Part shown: positions 1 to 50,600 of the stretch, in pieces | Layout of the letters: every line of letters starts with the position of its first letter | How positions within the stretch are numbered: position 1 is the first letter of the stretch | NCBI RefSeq assembly: GCF_036324505.1 | Contig: NC_086366.1 | Span: forward strand, 15,501,427-15,565,426 | Length of the DNA: 64,000 nt | From: Eleginops maclovinus | Lineage: Eukaryota > Chordata > Actinopteri > Perciformes > Eleginopidae | Direction of reading: 5' to 3' | Translations under genes and position numbers: made by a program | The notes under the pieces: model-generated | The model's database searches: none | The model's input: only the letters and a program-made list of their open reading frames with translations | Told to the model about the DNA's origin: nothing

Positions 1-598
1 TTCCAGTGTGAAGTCTATATGAGATACAGATTTGGTATATGAACTAAATAAAAAGCATACGTGTTCTGTTTATTTATGAGAATCAAGTTTATCTTTTAAC
101 AATTAGTGCACTATAAGTTGCCCATTCTTTGAGTAAAGGCATTTGAATTTATATCATCATCATCACCATCACCATCGGCATCACCATCATCATCATCATC
201 ATCACCATCACCATCACCATCATCATCATCATCATCATCATCACCATCACCATCACCATCAATAATATTGTTCGGCATAATAATGTGTATCAACATGCAT
301 CAAACACGCTTTGGGTCAGCAGTAAAACATTGTTTGAAATTGTTGTGAACGCTCGGCTTAACTACTGGTAACCATGGAAACAATACTCAAGGTTCATGTC
401 GCAATTCACAGTAATTCTCGGATGAAACAAACTTGGCTTGAAAGTAAAAATATGCATTCTAAAAATGTATTTTTCCTTTGTAAAGTTGCAATATGAAAGC
501 AATGCATTTACAAACTCCAGCTCTGTCAGATCAGGTGAGATATTTCTTCACTGTTTTAATAACTTTAAATGGTAACAAAGAGACAGAAAAACACTCAC
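1..598 (-). other. robo3 intron 20, 5' part
   Basis: This is intronic sequence running off the window. Apart from the trinucleotide tract at 153-261, I see no exon, repeat family or RNA gene in it. Confidence 0.7.
153..261. repeat. (ATC)n/(ACC)n trinucleotide microsatellite
   Basis: About 109 bp of interspersed ATC and ACC (with one GGC) units. The minus-strand reading frame of Asp/Gly repeats across it is a by-product of the repeat, not a gene. Confidence 0.95.
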
Positions 599-37419
<36,821 letters not shown>

Positions 37420-38000
37420 CTCCACACGCTCCCGAGTCTGCAGTCTCTCGACAGTCCACTCAAATGGTCAATTAAATCAAACCTCCAGCAGGGAAATCAC
37501 AGGGATTTTTTTGTTGTTGTTCATACTAACTCTAAATACAACTGAACCATGTAAGGAGTCTGAGCCTCAGCTGGACTATTTCAAACCAGAAAAATCTTCC
37601 CGAAGAAAAAAAAACTTTCGCGTCACTCCCACAAAGCCATGACAGCAGGAGCAGCAGTATTAGCAGCAGCGCCCGGAGAAACCCAATAAAAAAAGTCAAC
37701 AGCAGCACTTCTTCATCCCCGCATGGTCACACACATTCTTCTTCCCAGCATGTCCTGCCGCTACTGAAAACAAAAAAATATCAGGTTTAACTATGTTAAG
37801 CCCGGTCATAAAACAATTCTCCCCTCCGTCTGTGTGTGTCTGCTCAGTAGCAGGTTGCAGCGTCAGTTTGAGCGAAAATAAAGCGCTGCACATGAGGAGC
37901 CGAGCTGCGCACTCCTCAACAAATCCTCTCCAACCTCCAGGAGCCAGGGTTTTAAAGAGACAGCGACCACATCTGTGCCCAGTGCGTGTTTAACTATGAG
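37420..38000 (-). promoter_or_regulatory. probable 5' leader and promoter region of robo3
   Basis: This is the sequence directly upstream of the robo3 ATG. It has more CpG than the surrounding DNA, particularly at 37610-37680 and 37855-37915. On the minus strand several short upstream ATG frames occur, one reading MALWE then stop. No TATA box can be placed with confidence and the transcription start is unknown. Confidence 0.4.
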
Positions 38001-40870
38001 GACCAAAACATCCTCTCTAGATGGTGGGATGAGATCAGACTAATAAAAGAAGACTTATTTCTGGGTTAGGGTTTCAAGTTACAGTGGCGTTAGGATGATC
38101 CATTTGGCTCTAAAGCATCGTTTTCAGGTTAGAATTTTAACAAATTCTCACACTAAGGGTCGTGAAATTGGATTAGAAAATAGAAAAGAAAATAACAATA
38201 AACTGTGTTATTATTTAAGTCATTTGTTACACTTATCTTGGGTTGAAGAGGTGGATGGTGGTCACAATATTGTTTCAAAAGAAAAAGGTTATCACAAATA
38301 TATTTTATTCAGAATTTCCAGTATTTTTTCTTGAACTTAAGAGACTTAAATCATGATAACTACTTTGCAATTGAGCCATATGAAAGGGGTCACTCGTCCA
38401 TAGTTCATTTAAACTGTCCACAAGAAAAAAAAGGTTTTAAAAAATAACTATTGTATTAGAGGTTATCATTTTTGGGTTAGGTTATAAATACAAAAGTATA
38501 GTTAGGGTATCAAGTCTAAAATCTTAAGTTTTAGGGACACAACATAAAAAAGGCGTATTGTAAAGTCCTGGAAAACCTGATAACAGAGTCATCACAAAAA
38601 TGGACTGCACTAATGTCGGAATTTCTTTTAGCTGAAGCACTTACACTAATGGCAGCTATAGCTTCTATACAAGGCATATGTATTTATAATAAAATATTTC
38701 CTTGTGATTGCCTTGTTGGTTGCTGCATCAATCAGATTGCATTACTCATGTTGTATAGTTTGTATGTTAATAGCACAACACAGTGTTTATTTCATAGCCA
38801 CTCTGAAAATGTTCCCTTCTCCTATCTATCCCACAGTACGTGAGTGTGATCTGGTTTCTAGTTTTTTAAGCATGATTGTTGTTTTACATGAACATTTAGC
38901 CTGTAGAATTAACAAAACATTATAGAACAAAAGGGATGATGATTTCACCCACTTTCCTGGGAGATAATTGTATTTTCAATCTCTCTAAATAGACTTGATA
39001 TGACATGTTGAAGTCAGCCCTTGTTTATTAATAATCAACACCTCTACCCAACCGTCATTTCAATAAACAGGAATGTAATCCAGGTACTTCTTACAGTAAA
39101 ATGTAATAACTAGGAACCACAAGAAAGGAAATTAAAAAAAGGTTTATTATAGTAGCTAAATCATTAAAATATCATAACTTTCCACCCTTGTTGGTCTTCG
39201 TTAGGGCCAATAACATTTAAAACAACAATAATGAAAAGATACTCAACATGAAATTACACAGAACAGAGGTTTTCTAAACATCATGCATTGGAAACAGTTA
39301 CCCATATATATTAAAATGTATGCTGTAGGAAAAAAAATCTGAAAGAAATATAACACATTTAATATACACAAAATTGCCATCTTCAGGCCTTATCAGTTTC
39401 AACATCTTCTGATGCTGTTGTTGATGAAGATGGAGAGCATGCATGCTAACCTCCCCACTCCAGATCGTTGCAGTCCTGCTGTTTAGCATCCCCTCTCCGA
39501 TTTACTAAACAGCTGTTGTTTCACACCCACCACTCCCTCCACAATCGGGCCCCTGTGGAGCCTCTGGTGCCCGGCCTCTGTCCTTCTCCTTTGGACAAAC
39601 ATGGCTCCCATGGGAGTGAGATCTCTGTTACAATCTCTCCCCCTCGTCCAGCACACACCAGACCGGTTCCTCTGTGCCGTTACTTCTTCTCCCTGCACCT
39701 CATTGTGTCCATGTCAGACTGCAAGAGCCCAACATGATGGAGAGTGACTTTTGGACGTTCAGGCGCGTGCTCTCCTTTGTCCCTCCTGAATGGGACTGGA
39801 AATTAGGCAACAGAAGAGGAGTCCAGATGTCTGTTGCAAGGCGTGACACAAAGAGGGGCCCCTCAATGGATTCAATCTCAGCTTTGGTGGACGTATGTAG
39901 CTTATTAAGGGCCACAAAAGCTAAACGGGCATAAAATAGCTAAACATCTTACCAGAAGAGTGCCTGGAGTCTTGGAGGTGTCAGATTGGATTGGTGGTCT
40001 TTTTGTCAACTAAAAAAGCCTCAGAGAAGTCATCAGTAGATGTGTTGGTATGAGTTTGTATAGCTCTGCTTCTCTGTTGTGATGTAGGAAGATTCAGGTG
40101 CATCTTTGTTCTTTCATGCCTTTTAACGAAGACATCAGAATTGTTTTTTAGAGAGCTTCAGTTTCCTATTTGTTGAAACATTTTTCTTTGATCTTTTAAA
40201 AGAAGATGTTGCCGTGTTAGACTGTATTAACTGAAACTAAATTCCATGCATCACAACTGAATACATAATCAATACATCTTCACAATTGAGAGTTTGCAAG
40301 AGTGGAATTAAAGGAGCAGATGTTCTCAGTCAATCAGAATCGATACTGTTGTGCCTATTATGCTCCATTCTCTTTGAAGACATGCAACAAAAAGAGTATG
40401 TTATAAGATTGCTTTGACATTTTGGGAAATGCATGAATTCAAACACTGCTCATAACAGATGTTGTTTCAGGCCACTTCAAACTGCTGAGGCTTTCGTTCT
40501 TCTCGGGAGGATGGTCTCTGAATTCACTTAGCTTAGACTGGAAATGGCTGGAAAGAGCTTGCCTGGCTTTATCCAGTGGTAAGAAAATGCATCTGCCAGT
40601 ACAAATGATATGAACTTATAGACATTATAGCTTTATTGTAAATTTGTAAAAATAATTAATTGTATCATTGACAGTGGTTTCATTAGGATAAGGGGCAAGG
40701 GTGTTTCTTCGCCGGGAGGCATGACTTTCTGGAGTCACTTGCCAAACTATTAATTGAACCATATGTCTTTGTACAATTCATGAAAGCATGTGGGCTCTCA
40801 ACGAATAACCGAGCTAAATTTCCTAAAAGTGAATAAAGGTGATACTCGCTATCTGCTATTTGTTGTTAAA

Positions 40871-41006
<136 letters not shown>

Positions 41007-41389
41007 GACAGCAGTACAGGGAGGTACAGATGGTGGGATGTGGCAGTCTGTCTGACTGCAGTGAAGAATGTGAGATTCAGCTGCCGGCCTATCGCCCCCG
41101 GCTCTGACCTTATGTGTCTCTGATCGCTGTCTGGCTCCATCTCAGTACGACAAACTCCATATTGCTACACTTTCACAGTACCAGCTACAACAATTACGAA
41201 ACAAATAACTATCCATTTTCTCAAAAAAGGCACTCGCGGCCATGATAGGAGGCTTTTCTTTGTCTGCTGTCACTAACTGAGCTCCTGTTATCTCTCTTTA
41301 CATGGTCGAGGGTCTTCGCTGTTGACCTGCTAACATACCTTGTCAGCAGATTTCATCAGTCACAGCCAGGAGCATGGCTTTTGTTTCCC

Positions 41390-41500
<111 letters not shown>

Positions 41501-44476
41501 GGTGAGCATGTGCAAAAGGACCTTCAGATAGCCAGGAGGACCATGGAGTTTATTTATAGGCCGAGTCACAGCGGTGCAGGGCTAACAGCAGCAAGTCATT
41601 TACATCCAATGCACCAGAGTGCCAAGGTAAGCAGCTACTATACCTGCAACATTTGGCTGAAAGGCTCAACTTTTTTATGTTTTGGGACACTTGCCAGCAG
41701 AGGGAGCACAGACAGGGCATCACTGCTCCTCTTTCATCATTCTCTTAAATGGCGGTGTCACATTGTCTGAGGGTTGTTTGTACTAAGCTGAGCAGAGAGC
41801 TGCAAGAGCCCTGGAGGAGCCTGCTGCCACATCTGATAAACCAATATAATGAGCCTGCTTACAGCACAGCACGCTGCGTGATAAATATTACAATTCCTAT
41901 CAACTCATTTAACTTTTTTCCCCAATTCATGCTCTGAATATAGTTTTCAATATAGAAGGAAAACAGTATCAGAAGTGTTGCATTTCGTTTAAAGTTTTTC
42001 TTTTATAATTTTCAAAACAGCTTCCTCAGAACTCGTAAAAAGTCCATGAAAAATACATGCATTTTCAAATGATTGACTTCCTAACTTACACTTCTGATGC
42101 ACCAATTCATAATGTTGTCTTCCCATGACTATAATGAAAGAAAATATGATAACTTCCGTACTGAATGTCGAGCTTTTTTAAAAATTAAATGCTTGCTTTT
42201 TTGATTCAGCAAGCAGAAGCAACAATATTCATCCCAATAAATCATAACTTGTAGAAATGTAGGAATAACCCTTCTCTTTCCACATCTTCAGCCACTGAGT
42301 GCTCAGTGCAAATAGATCTCTCATATAATTACCACTTGAGCTTGAGAGCCCATTTATCTCTTCTGCAGCATAAATCTTCACAGGCCTTTCCCCAATGTTC
42401 TGTCAGGAAAATATAGGACATGATTTGTATTAAAATTAAGTTTAACCAGAGGTCATGTGCTGAGGTTGTGTAGCTGCAAGAGACACCCTGCCCTCATATG
42501 TTTTAACTTATAGTATGTGGCGTCTGCTGGTTTCATCTATGGACTATTGCAAGGACATTATCCAGCAATGCTTTAGAAGGAGTGTTGAAAAGACCAAATG
42601 ACTAAGTAGGAAAATACATCCTTTTTAGATTGAACTCAGTTTTCAGAGCAGCGGCAGATTTAATTCGAGGCTCAGGGGAGTCCTCTGCTGGTCTGAAGTC
42701 ATAACTGCCCATCTTTCCTGGGAGATATCAGAGCTTTGTCCACTGTGGTCACAACAGATGTCTGATGTCTATTCCATGAAAATGCATCTTACAGTAGAGA
42801 GGAAGAATTATCAACAAAAAAAACACACTTTTTACACAAAACCAAGCATGAAAACAGTGTACTGTACAATAAATAGCATGGATTTATTACAATTATCAAT
42901 AGTTTTGACTATATATTTTAAAAAGTAGTGATTAATCCATCACAATTTCCCAAAATGTGGATTTTTTTTAAATGACATTTAAAAAAAAACATTTACAAAA
43001 TCAGTCAGATGAAATTTAAGGAGATAATGTATACAACTATACATAGTATGCATCCATTGATTGGAAATGTGCTGCCACAGAAACATGGACATTTGGGTTT
43101 GAATCACACAGAAAGTCCCAACAGGCGGATGCAGTATATATTTATGAATCTGTCAGACAGAAAATGATAGTACAAAGAAATGGATAGTGACAACAACACA
43201 GAACAACTTTTCTGATCTGATCTGTTACTCAATACTTCCTCTTCCATGTATCTCTACCCTATCAAATAGCGTACAGATAAAATAAATACATCTTTAAAAC
43301 AGGATCTCTGCTGTATTTTCACTAAACAACAAACTCTTTATGGGTGTGCTCTCCTGTTGCTGGAGCAATGTCTGTGTTGCATCATTGTGTCATATAATCC
43401 AGGATTTATATCATCATAAACAGCAAACATCCTTTTGTCCATATGTATAAGATTTTTTTCATTATCTCTCTCAGCTTGTTGTCAACTTCTTCTGAATGAA
43501 GTTCATGATGAGATAGGTCTCCAGGCTATTGTTATTAAAAAAGAATCTTGTCTGAGATGATGTTTAGGTGTGATTTCTCATACTTTGAACGTCTTTTCAT
43601 GCTTGTTTTGTTGTCTGTGAATCTTAATCCAGGTTGGGTGTCTGCAGAAGAGAACATGTTGTCCTCACAGAGATCTTGATTCAGTTTCAGGAGAGTAAGT
43701 CTCAGATGTATGAAAATAAAACTCTTCAGAAAAAAGTAGTTCTGTTCAAGGCTGTTTGTTGTGCTGAGCTATAAAGCAGTGTTTGTGTGCAGCATCATGT
43801 GGAGAGCCTGAAACAGATGCAATGCTGGCATGAAGCAAATTGGCAATTAAGAATTCAATCAGAGTTTCTCCTCTCAAAGACACAGGGTTAAGGATGGTTA
43901 CAACTGATGATCTTGCTGAGTCATATTACTTCCAGCTAAAAATAACATGAAGAATTTAGATTCAAATTCATGGAGAGTACTTTAGAATAAGTGTTATTGC
44001 ACTGCACAAGCAGAATTGCATTATCTTTTCTTGAAAAATAAAAAAAGACAAGGTCATCTTCATATTCATTATGCTTATCCAGATCTAATTTCCTGTGTAA
44101 TGGCAGACTATGAATGATTAAAGGGCCATCTCACATAGGGCTCATATTGAAGCCGTGGCAGACATCCAGCCTCTCACAAAAACAGCCTCTCAGATGATTT
44201 ACCAGACCGGCTGTCACAGCGCTGCTGCAAGTTTTCCGGTTACAATATGAGCATGTCAGTGTGACTCTTACATTTTTAATGGAAATGCAGGAAGGAAGCA
44301 GTAAATGTCCATAGCAGACTAATAGTTCCGAATCCCAGTGAGGATACTTCCAAAAGGTTGACACCTTTAAACATTAATATTTCCATCACATTATTAGTAA
44401 GAAAACATACAATTTGGATTTAATTCTTATGTCATTTCCATCCATCCATCCATCTTCTCCCGCTTTTCCATCAGGG

Positions 44477-44704
44477 TCACGGAGGTAACCGCTCCAGCAG
44501 AGAGCCCCAAACTTTCCTTTCCCCGGCCACATCAACCAGTTCTGACTGGGGGATTCCAAGGCGCTCCCAGGCCAGCGAAGAGATATAATCCCTCCACCTG
44601 GTCCTAGGTCTACCCCTCGGTCTCTTCCCAGCTGGACGTGCCTGGAACACCTCCCTAGGGAGGCGCCAAGGTGGCATCCTCACTAGGTGCCCGAACCACC
44701 TCAA
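44477..44704 (-). pseudogene. LINE C-terminal segment
   Basis: The frame contains MRWFGHLVRMPPWRLPREVF and GKRPRGRPRTRWRDYI. It is the conserved C-terminus of these fish LINEs, ahead of the GATG-type tail. It is separated from the reverse transcriptase by a deletion and frameshifts. Confidence 0.82.
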
Positions 44705-44770
44705 CTGGCTCCTTTCAACGCGAAGGAGCAGCGGTTCTATTCCGAGTCCCTCCCCTGATGGCTGAACTTC

Positions 44771-45615
44771 TCACCTTATCCCTGCCTGACTGCAGTACCG
44801 CTCCCCCTGCTCCGATTCTCCGGCCCATCTCAACTCCATTGTCCCCTCACTCGAGAACAAGACCCCGAGATACTTGAACTCCTTCACTTGGGGTAAGGCT
44901 TCATTCCCTACCTGGAGTGTACAGTCCATCGGTTTCCTGCTGAGAACCATGGCCTCAGATTTGGAGGTGCTGATCCTCATCCCAGCCGCTTCAGATTTGG
45001 CCGCAAACCGATCCAGTGAGCGCTGAAGGTCACAGACCGATGAAGCCATTAGGACCACATCATCTGCAAACAGCAGAGGCGCAATCCTTAGCCCACCGAA
45101 GTGCAGACCCCCTCCCCCATGACTACGCCTCGAAATCCTGTCCATGAATATCACAAACAGGATTGGTGACAAAGCGCAGCCCTGGCGGACGCCAACCCTC
45201 ACCTGAAATCGGTCCGACGTGCTACCGAGGACCCGGACACAGCTCTCGCTTTGAGAGTACAGAGATTGGATGTCCTGAGTAGAGACCCCCTCACCCCATA
45301 CTCCCGCAGCACCTCCCACAGTATCTCCATGGGAACCCAGTCATACGCCTTCTCCAAATCCACAAAGCACATGTAGACCGGATGAGCGTACTCCCAGGCC
45401 CCCTCCAGGATCCTTGCGAGAATGAAAAGCTTGTCCGTTGTTCCACGACCAGGACGAAAACCACATTGTTCCTCTTCAATCTGAGGTTCAACAATCGGCC
45501 GGACCCTCCTTTCCAGCACCTTAGAGTAAACTTTCCCGGGGAGGCTGAGTAATGTGATGCCTCTGTAATTGGCACACACCCTCTGACCCCCCTTTTTAAA
45601 AAGAGGAACCATCAC
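44771..45615 (-). pseudogene. LINE reverse transcriptase, frameshifted
   Basis: Two overlapping frames share this region. The upstream one (45199-45615) has NYRGITLLSLPGKVYSK, EEQCGFRPGRGTTD and FVDLEKAYD (motif A aspartate). The downstream one (44771-45319) has VRQGCALSPILFVIFMD, LLFADDVVLMA (catalytic FADD) and FKYLGVLFSSEGTMELR. A frameshift at about 45270 separates them, and the second frame stops early. Both catalytic aspartate motifs survive. Confidence 0.88.
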
Positions 45616-45928
45616 CCCGGTCTGCCACTCCTTCGGTACTGTTTCCGACTTTCACGCAATGTTGATGAGACGTGTCAACCATGACAGTCACTCAACACCC
45701 AGAGCCTTCAGCATTTCTGGGCAGATCTCATTCACCCTCGGGGCTTTGCCACTGTGGAGCTGTTTAACTACCTCAGTGACTTCCTCCCATGAGATTGGAA
45801 TTGATCCCCCTTCATACTCCAGCTCCGCCTCTAACATAGAGGGCGGAGTTGTCGGATTCAGGAGTTCCTCAAAGTGCTCCTTCCACTGCCCTTACACACT
45901 ATCAGTCGAAGTCAACAGCATCGCATCC

Positions 45929-47164
45929 TTACTGTACACAGCTTGGATGGTCCCCTGCTTCCCCCTTCTGAGGTGTCGGACGGTTTTCCAGAACAACTTT
46001 GGTGCCAACCGAAAGTCCTTCTCCGAACTTCTCCCACACCCGCTGCTTTGTCTCGGCCACAGCTGAGGCTGCTGCCCTTCGGGCCCGTCGATACTTCGCA
46101 ACTGCGTCAGGAGTACCCAGGGATAACATATCCCGGAAGGCCTCCTTCTTCAGTCGGACGGCTTCCCTGACCACCGGTATCCAGCAGGAAGTTCGAGGGC
46201 TACCGCCCCTTGAGGCACCTAAGACCTTGAGACCACAACTCCCCGCCACAGCTTCGGCAATGGACGCTTTGAACACCGCCCACTCTGGTTCAATGTCCTC
46301 AGCCTCCACAGGGATGCCTGAAAAGCTCCACCGGAGGTGTGAGTTGAAGGCCTCCTGGACTTGGGACTCCTCCAGACGTTCCCAGTTCACCCGCACTACA
46401 CTTTTGGGCTTACCAGGTCCGTCCAAAGGCTTCCCCTGCCACTCAACCCAACTCACCACCAGATGGTGATCAGTTGACAACTCCGCCCCTCTCTTCACCC
46501 GAGTGTCCAAAACATGCGGCCTCAGGTCCGATGATATGATAACAAAATCGATCATGGACCGTCTGCCTAGGGTGCTCTGGTACCACGTACACTTATGAGC
46601 ATCCTTATGTTTGAACATGGTGTTTGTTATGGCCAATCCATGACTAGCACAGAAGTCCAGTAACAAACCACCACTCCGGTTCCGATCAGGGGGGCCGTTC
46701 CTCCCAATTACATCCCTCCAAGTGTCATCACTGCCCACATGTGCGTTGAAGTCTCCAAGCAAGACTAAGGAGTCCCCTTCAGGAGCCCCATACAGGACTT
46801 CTTTCAGGGTCTTCAAGAAGGCCGAATACTCTGAAATGCTGTTTGATGCATAAGCACACACAACAGTCAGAGTTTTCCCCCCCATGACCCGCAGGCGTAG
46901 GGAGGCCACCCTTTCGTCCACTGGGGTAAACTCCAACAAAGTGGCACTCAACCGGGGGCTTGTGAGTATCCCCACACCCACTCTGCGCCTCACACCTTGG
47001 GCAACTCTTGAGAAGAATAGAGTCCAACCCTTATCAAGAAGTAAGGTTCCAGAGCCGACCCTGTGCGTAGAGGTGAGCCCCACCAGATCCAACTGGTAAC
47101 GCTCCACCTCCCGCACAAGCTCCGGCTCCTTTCCCCCCAGAGAGGTGACATTCCACGTCCCCAA
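45929..47164 (-). pseudogene. LINE endonuclease domain (intact 411-codon frame)
   Basis: The frame runs uninterrupted for 411 codons. Endonuclease/exonuclease/phosphatase motifs are visible in order: GTWNVTSL at the start, [12 protein letters not shown] (catalytic GDFN), a central [23 protein letters not shown], and STDHHLVVS with the catalytic Asp-His. In the family this domain nicks target DNA for reverse transcription. After about residue 370 the frame diverges from the expected linker, so the whole polyprotein is not functional. Coding identity is certain; activity is unlikely without the reverse transcriptase. Confidence 0.85.
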
Positions 47165-47641
47165 AGCCAGCTTCTGTCGCCTGAGTCTGGTCCGTCAAGA
47201 CCCTCTGCTTTCACTGCCACCCTTCTGGCAGCGCACCCGACCCCATCGCTGTTTCCCGTAGGTGGTGGGCCCGCGGGACGGGGAAGTGGAGGCGTTGCCC
47301 ACTTTGCTTTTTCGGGCTGTGCCCGGCCGGGCTCCGTGGCAAGCCAGGCCACCAGACGCTCGCTGACGAGTCCTCCTTCTGGGCCTGGTTTCAGAAGGGG
47401 ACCCCGGGCTTCCTCCGAGCCGGGTATCCTCGCTTTCACGTGTGTTTTTCATGAGGTCTTTTGAACCAATCTTAGTCCGGCCCCTTACCTGAGACCAATT
47501 TGCCATGGGAGACCCTACCAGGAACACAAGGTTCCAGACAACACAGCCCCCAGGTTCATCGGGGCACACAAACCTCTCCACCACGATAAGATGCTGGTTC
47601 TCGGAAAGGTATGTAATTTCCGTAGGACAGAAATTATTCAT
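47165..47641 (-). pseudogene. LINE N-terminal segment
   Basis: The frame from 47641 encodes about 148 residues, ending in an Arg/Ser/Pro-rich basic stretch with RRRTRQR and KQRWGRVRCQKGG. It leads directly, through a frameshift, into the endonuclease start LGTWNVTSL. It has no recognised domain; the basic composition suggests nucleic-acid contact. Confidence 0.6.
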
Positions 47642-47661
47642 GCTTTAATTTTTATTGCATT

Positions 47662-50600
47662 TAAGAATCGTAACTAAAGTGGTCTGATCGCACATAACTT
47701 TGTGAATAATCCTGAGGTGTGTTATTGAGGTTGAAATGTAGGCATTGAAGAGGGGTGGGGTCAAAGCAACTGAAATATGGGCACATGTCAGGCCTGGCTG
47801 CTGTATTCACCCCAAGACATGATTCATTAAGGTGGTCACCGAAGTAACTATGGTTTACGTTTGCCGAGACTTGGAGAGGATTTTAAATGTCATTCATACT
47901 AATGAGCAAGTAATTTCATTATAACCTTTGTTCATGCTTCTACAGTTCAAGTGAAAGTGCGGTGAAGGGGGTTTTGGTTTGAAAAAATGCATTAAAACTA
48001 TTTTAAAAGTCTTCATATAGCTAATGGTTTTTCACCAAAAAAGTACAAGGAAAAATGCATCTACTCATTATAAGGCAAAGACATTATATGCAGGTAGTTA
48101 AAGAGTTACAGAATATTAACAACTGAATATAATGCCTTACAGAAAAATTGAACAGGTTTAACCGGTGTTTAAAATACATCTATCATAGGTGACACTGTGC
48201 TTTCCTTTAAAAAAAAAAAATCATGTTTTTTTCTATGTTCTTTCTTTATTTATAGAGATCATCAGTATGTTATAAAATCACATAAACATTTTTTTCACAT
48301 TTTGGGATCATTTTTGGGGGGTTAAATGATGCAAAACTTTCATTTTGAAAAAAGTAATGCCCTCACGAAAAATTCTACCAATCAATTAGCAGGTTTGATT
48401 CCATGCTGGGGACATTGCATGTTCCCATGTTCAAACATGGATTTCCTCTGGATGTTTCGTCCGTCTGTCCAGACCCACGCAGGTCAGAGAAGAAGACTGA
48501 AGCGCTGCCATCAGGTTCACAAGCATGAGTGTGAATGAGGGCCTGTCAATCTGAATCAGCCCTGTGAGGGACTGCTGACCTGTTTACAGTATTCTTACCT
48601 GCAGCCCAACAACAAATACAAATCAAAATCAAAAAGCAGGTAGAGAACCAGTGCTTCACTTGTGCACCACTAGATGGCACAAAATACATAAATACATCTT
48701 TGCATTTGAATTCTGGTAATCCATTGTTGTGTTGTCTTCAGACACTGGCAAATTCAGTGGAGCTAAGTGCAATGATGAATGGTCTCTACAAAGACATCCA
48801 GTCTTGTAACATAGAGTAGACTGTCAAGGCGCGTCATCCACAAGCTGGCAGCGAGATAACAACATCTCTGCCAACTTTAACAATGAATGCATTCAGGAAG
48901 AATGCTAGGAGTGTTTTTCCTCATAAAGATAGCACCTGAAAGTGACACAACTGGGAGACTGAGTCCTTTCTCATCTCTTTTGTGCAGTAGTAAATCATGG
49001 GCCACTTGCAGGAAAAGGTGAAGGAGTCTGTAATCTTTTTGCTGATTTACTTTTGCAACATCTACTTGCCCTACTGAAACTGTAGCTTATTGAAGGTGAA
49101 ACATGGTTGGAAAAGCCAGAACATGCAAGCTGTGCAGTTTCATATCGCTGCTTCCTTTACACTTAAGAAATCAATTATTCACACATTCTGTAGCAGTGAC
49201 ATCACATTTTCAATGTACAAGTGTCCAAGATCTAAATCTCTTCACAGAAAAATACCTTAAGCTTTTGACAGTAACATATGTTTTATTTTTTCCTACACAC
49301 GAAAATTGCTCCGAAAACATTCAAGATAGATAAAAGGACTCAAGTTTCTTTAGTTACAAGCGTAGGTGAAATTGTATTATCATTGCTATACAGAAATAAA
49401 TAGTTATATATTTTTACTCACAGCTTAACTAGATCAAGCTCTGAATAACTGCAGGTACTTCCATCAGACATAAAACAGTATACAGGTCTTCCTTTTCAAT
49501 AATATTTCGTATGCATATAAACAATGTCACACAACATGAATGTGAGCTTTTTACGTTGCGCTTTCCCAAAGGATTATTTTTGAAAACACTTACTAATTCA
49601 AAATGTATTCACTCCATTACTATTAAATAGGTAATCAAACAGTTTCTCAAAATGTAGAGCAAAGTGTAATTCCTTGTTACAGATATACATCCAGTAATGT
49701 TTATTATTATCCTTTTTTGCTAAATAAGTACAATCTAATTTGCTGTCTGTAAAGTCAACAGTAACAAAAGCAATGTTTTACCTCACGTTACAAGTATCTT
49801 TGCAGCTTTCAGATGCAGTATAGTTTAGGAAAGGTTAAATTGGTGGTTAGACTGAGAAATACTGTCATGATTGATTTAAACAATCTGCACAATCAGATCT
49901 TACAGTAGACAATAGAAGACAACGGCAGGTAAATAAGTTATGAGTTTAACTTCCTGACAAATACTAACAGTTACAAAGAACAACACAGGATCTTCTACTA
50001 TGTGTTTGAATGAAGGTTTGTGGCTTCATACGTGTTTAGTTCAATGCACGCAGAGGTGCAGCCTGTGCTTTTTAGAAACATGTAAAGCTTTAATATTGCG
50101 GGATAATTCCATTATATTCCATTAAAAATACAACACATCAACCCACCTGCATTAATATTTCACCTGACGTCCCATTTACTGTGAGCCTGGCAGGGACCGC
50201 AGCCTTACATTACAATTTCAAATCCCATGGTAGCTCTTGTTTAAGTGGCTGCTCGGCGTGTTCCTGTGAGACTTATACCTGTGACTCTTCATTATGCTTT
50301 GAATTAGACTCTGTAATATATCAAGCCATGCAGGATAACTGAGTTGACATTACATGAATATATTGACCTACGTATAGGCAAGGGACTTATTCATTGTATT
50401 AGTGTTTGCAGATAAAATAGAATGCAATATGTGCCTGTTAAATACTCTAACACACATCTTATCCACACATATTAAGCTGTTTCTGGATTAAAAAATATGA
50501 AGGAAATGTCCACATCAAATGAAATTCCTGCATTCCTAATTGTAAATAAAGAGTCAATTAAACTGCGTCATTTGATTGTACAATCGGATTGAGTAATATG

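Larger units (their letters stand above)
44437..47643 (-). mobile_element. RTE/Rex3-like LINE, nearly full length but decayed
   Basis: This is a non-LTR retrotransposon copy on the minus strand: a basic N-terminal segment (47165-47641), AP-type endonuclease (about 46100-47164), reverse transcriptase (about 44770-45900) and a C-terminal tail (44477-44704). The 3' end carries a short (GATG)n-type tail, (CCAT)n on the plus strand at 44437-44453, which is known for Rex3-type elements. Compared with the remembered consensus, the frame is broken several times and several hundred bases are missing between the reverse transcriptase and the tail. The flanks 44419-44436 and 47644-47661 agree at 15 of 18 positions, a candidate aged target-site duplication. 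The clade assignment is inference; the LINE identity is firm. Confidence 0.88.

Noticed and set aside
111..296. Asp/Gly-repeat open frame
   Set aside because: It is entirely the translation of a trinucleotide microsatellite.
37519..37726. Leucine-rich, signal-peptide-like open frame upstream of robo3 exon 1 (contains ALLLILLLLLSWLCG)
   Set aside because: It has no ATG in frame and no good donor after the hydrophobic stretch; CTG-rich DNA gives such frames easily. It would become interesting only if 5' transcript data joined it to exon 2.
39468..39737. GC-rich 89-codon plus-strand frame between robo3 and the LINE
   Set aside because: The composition is unusual for the region but there is no domain, no Kozak support and no splice context.
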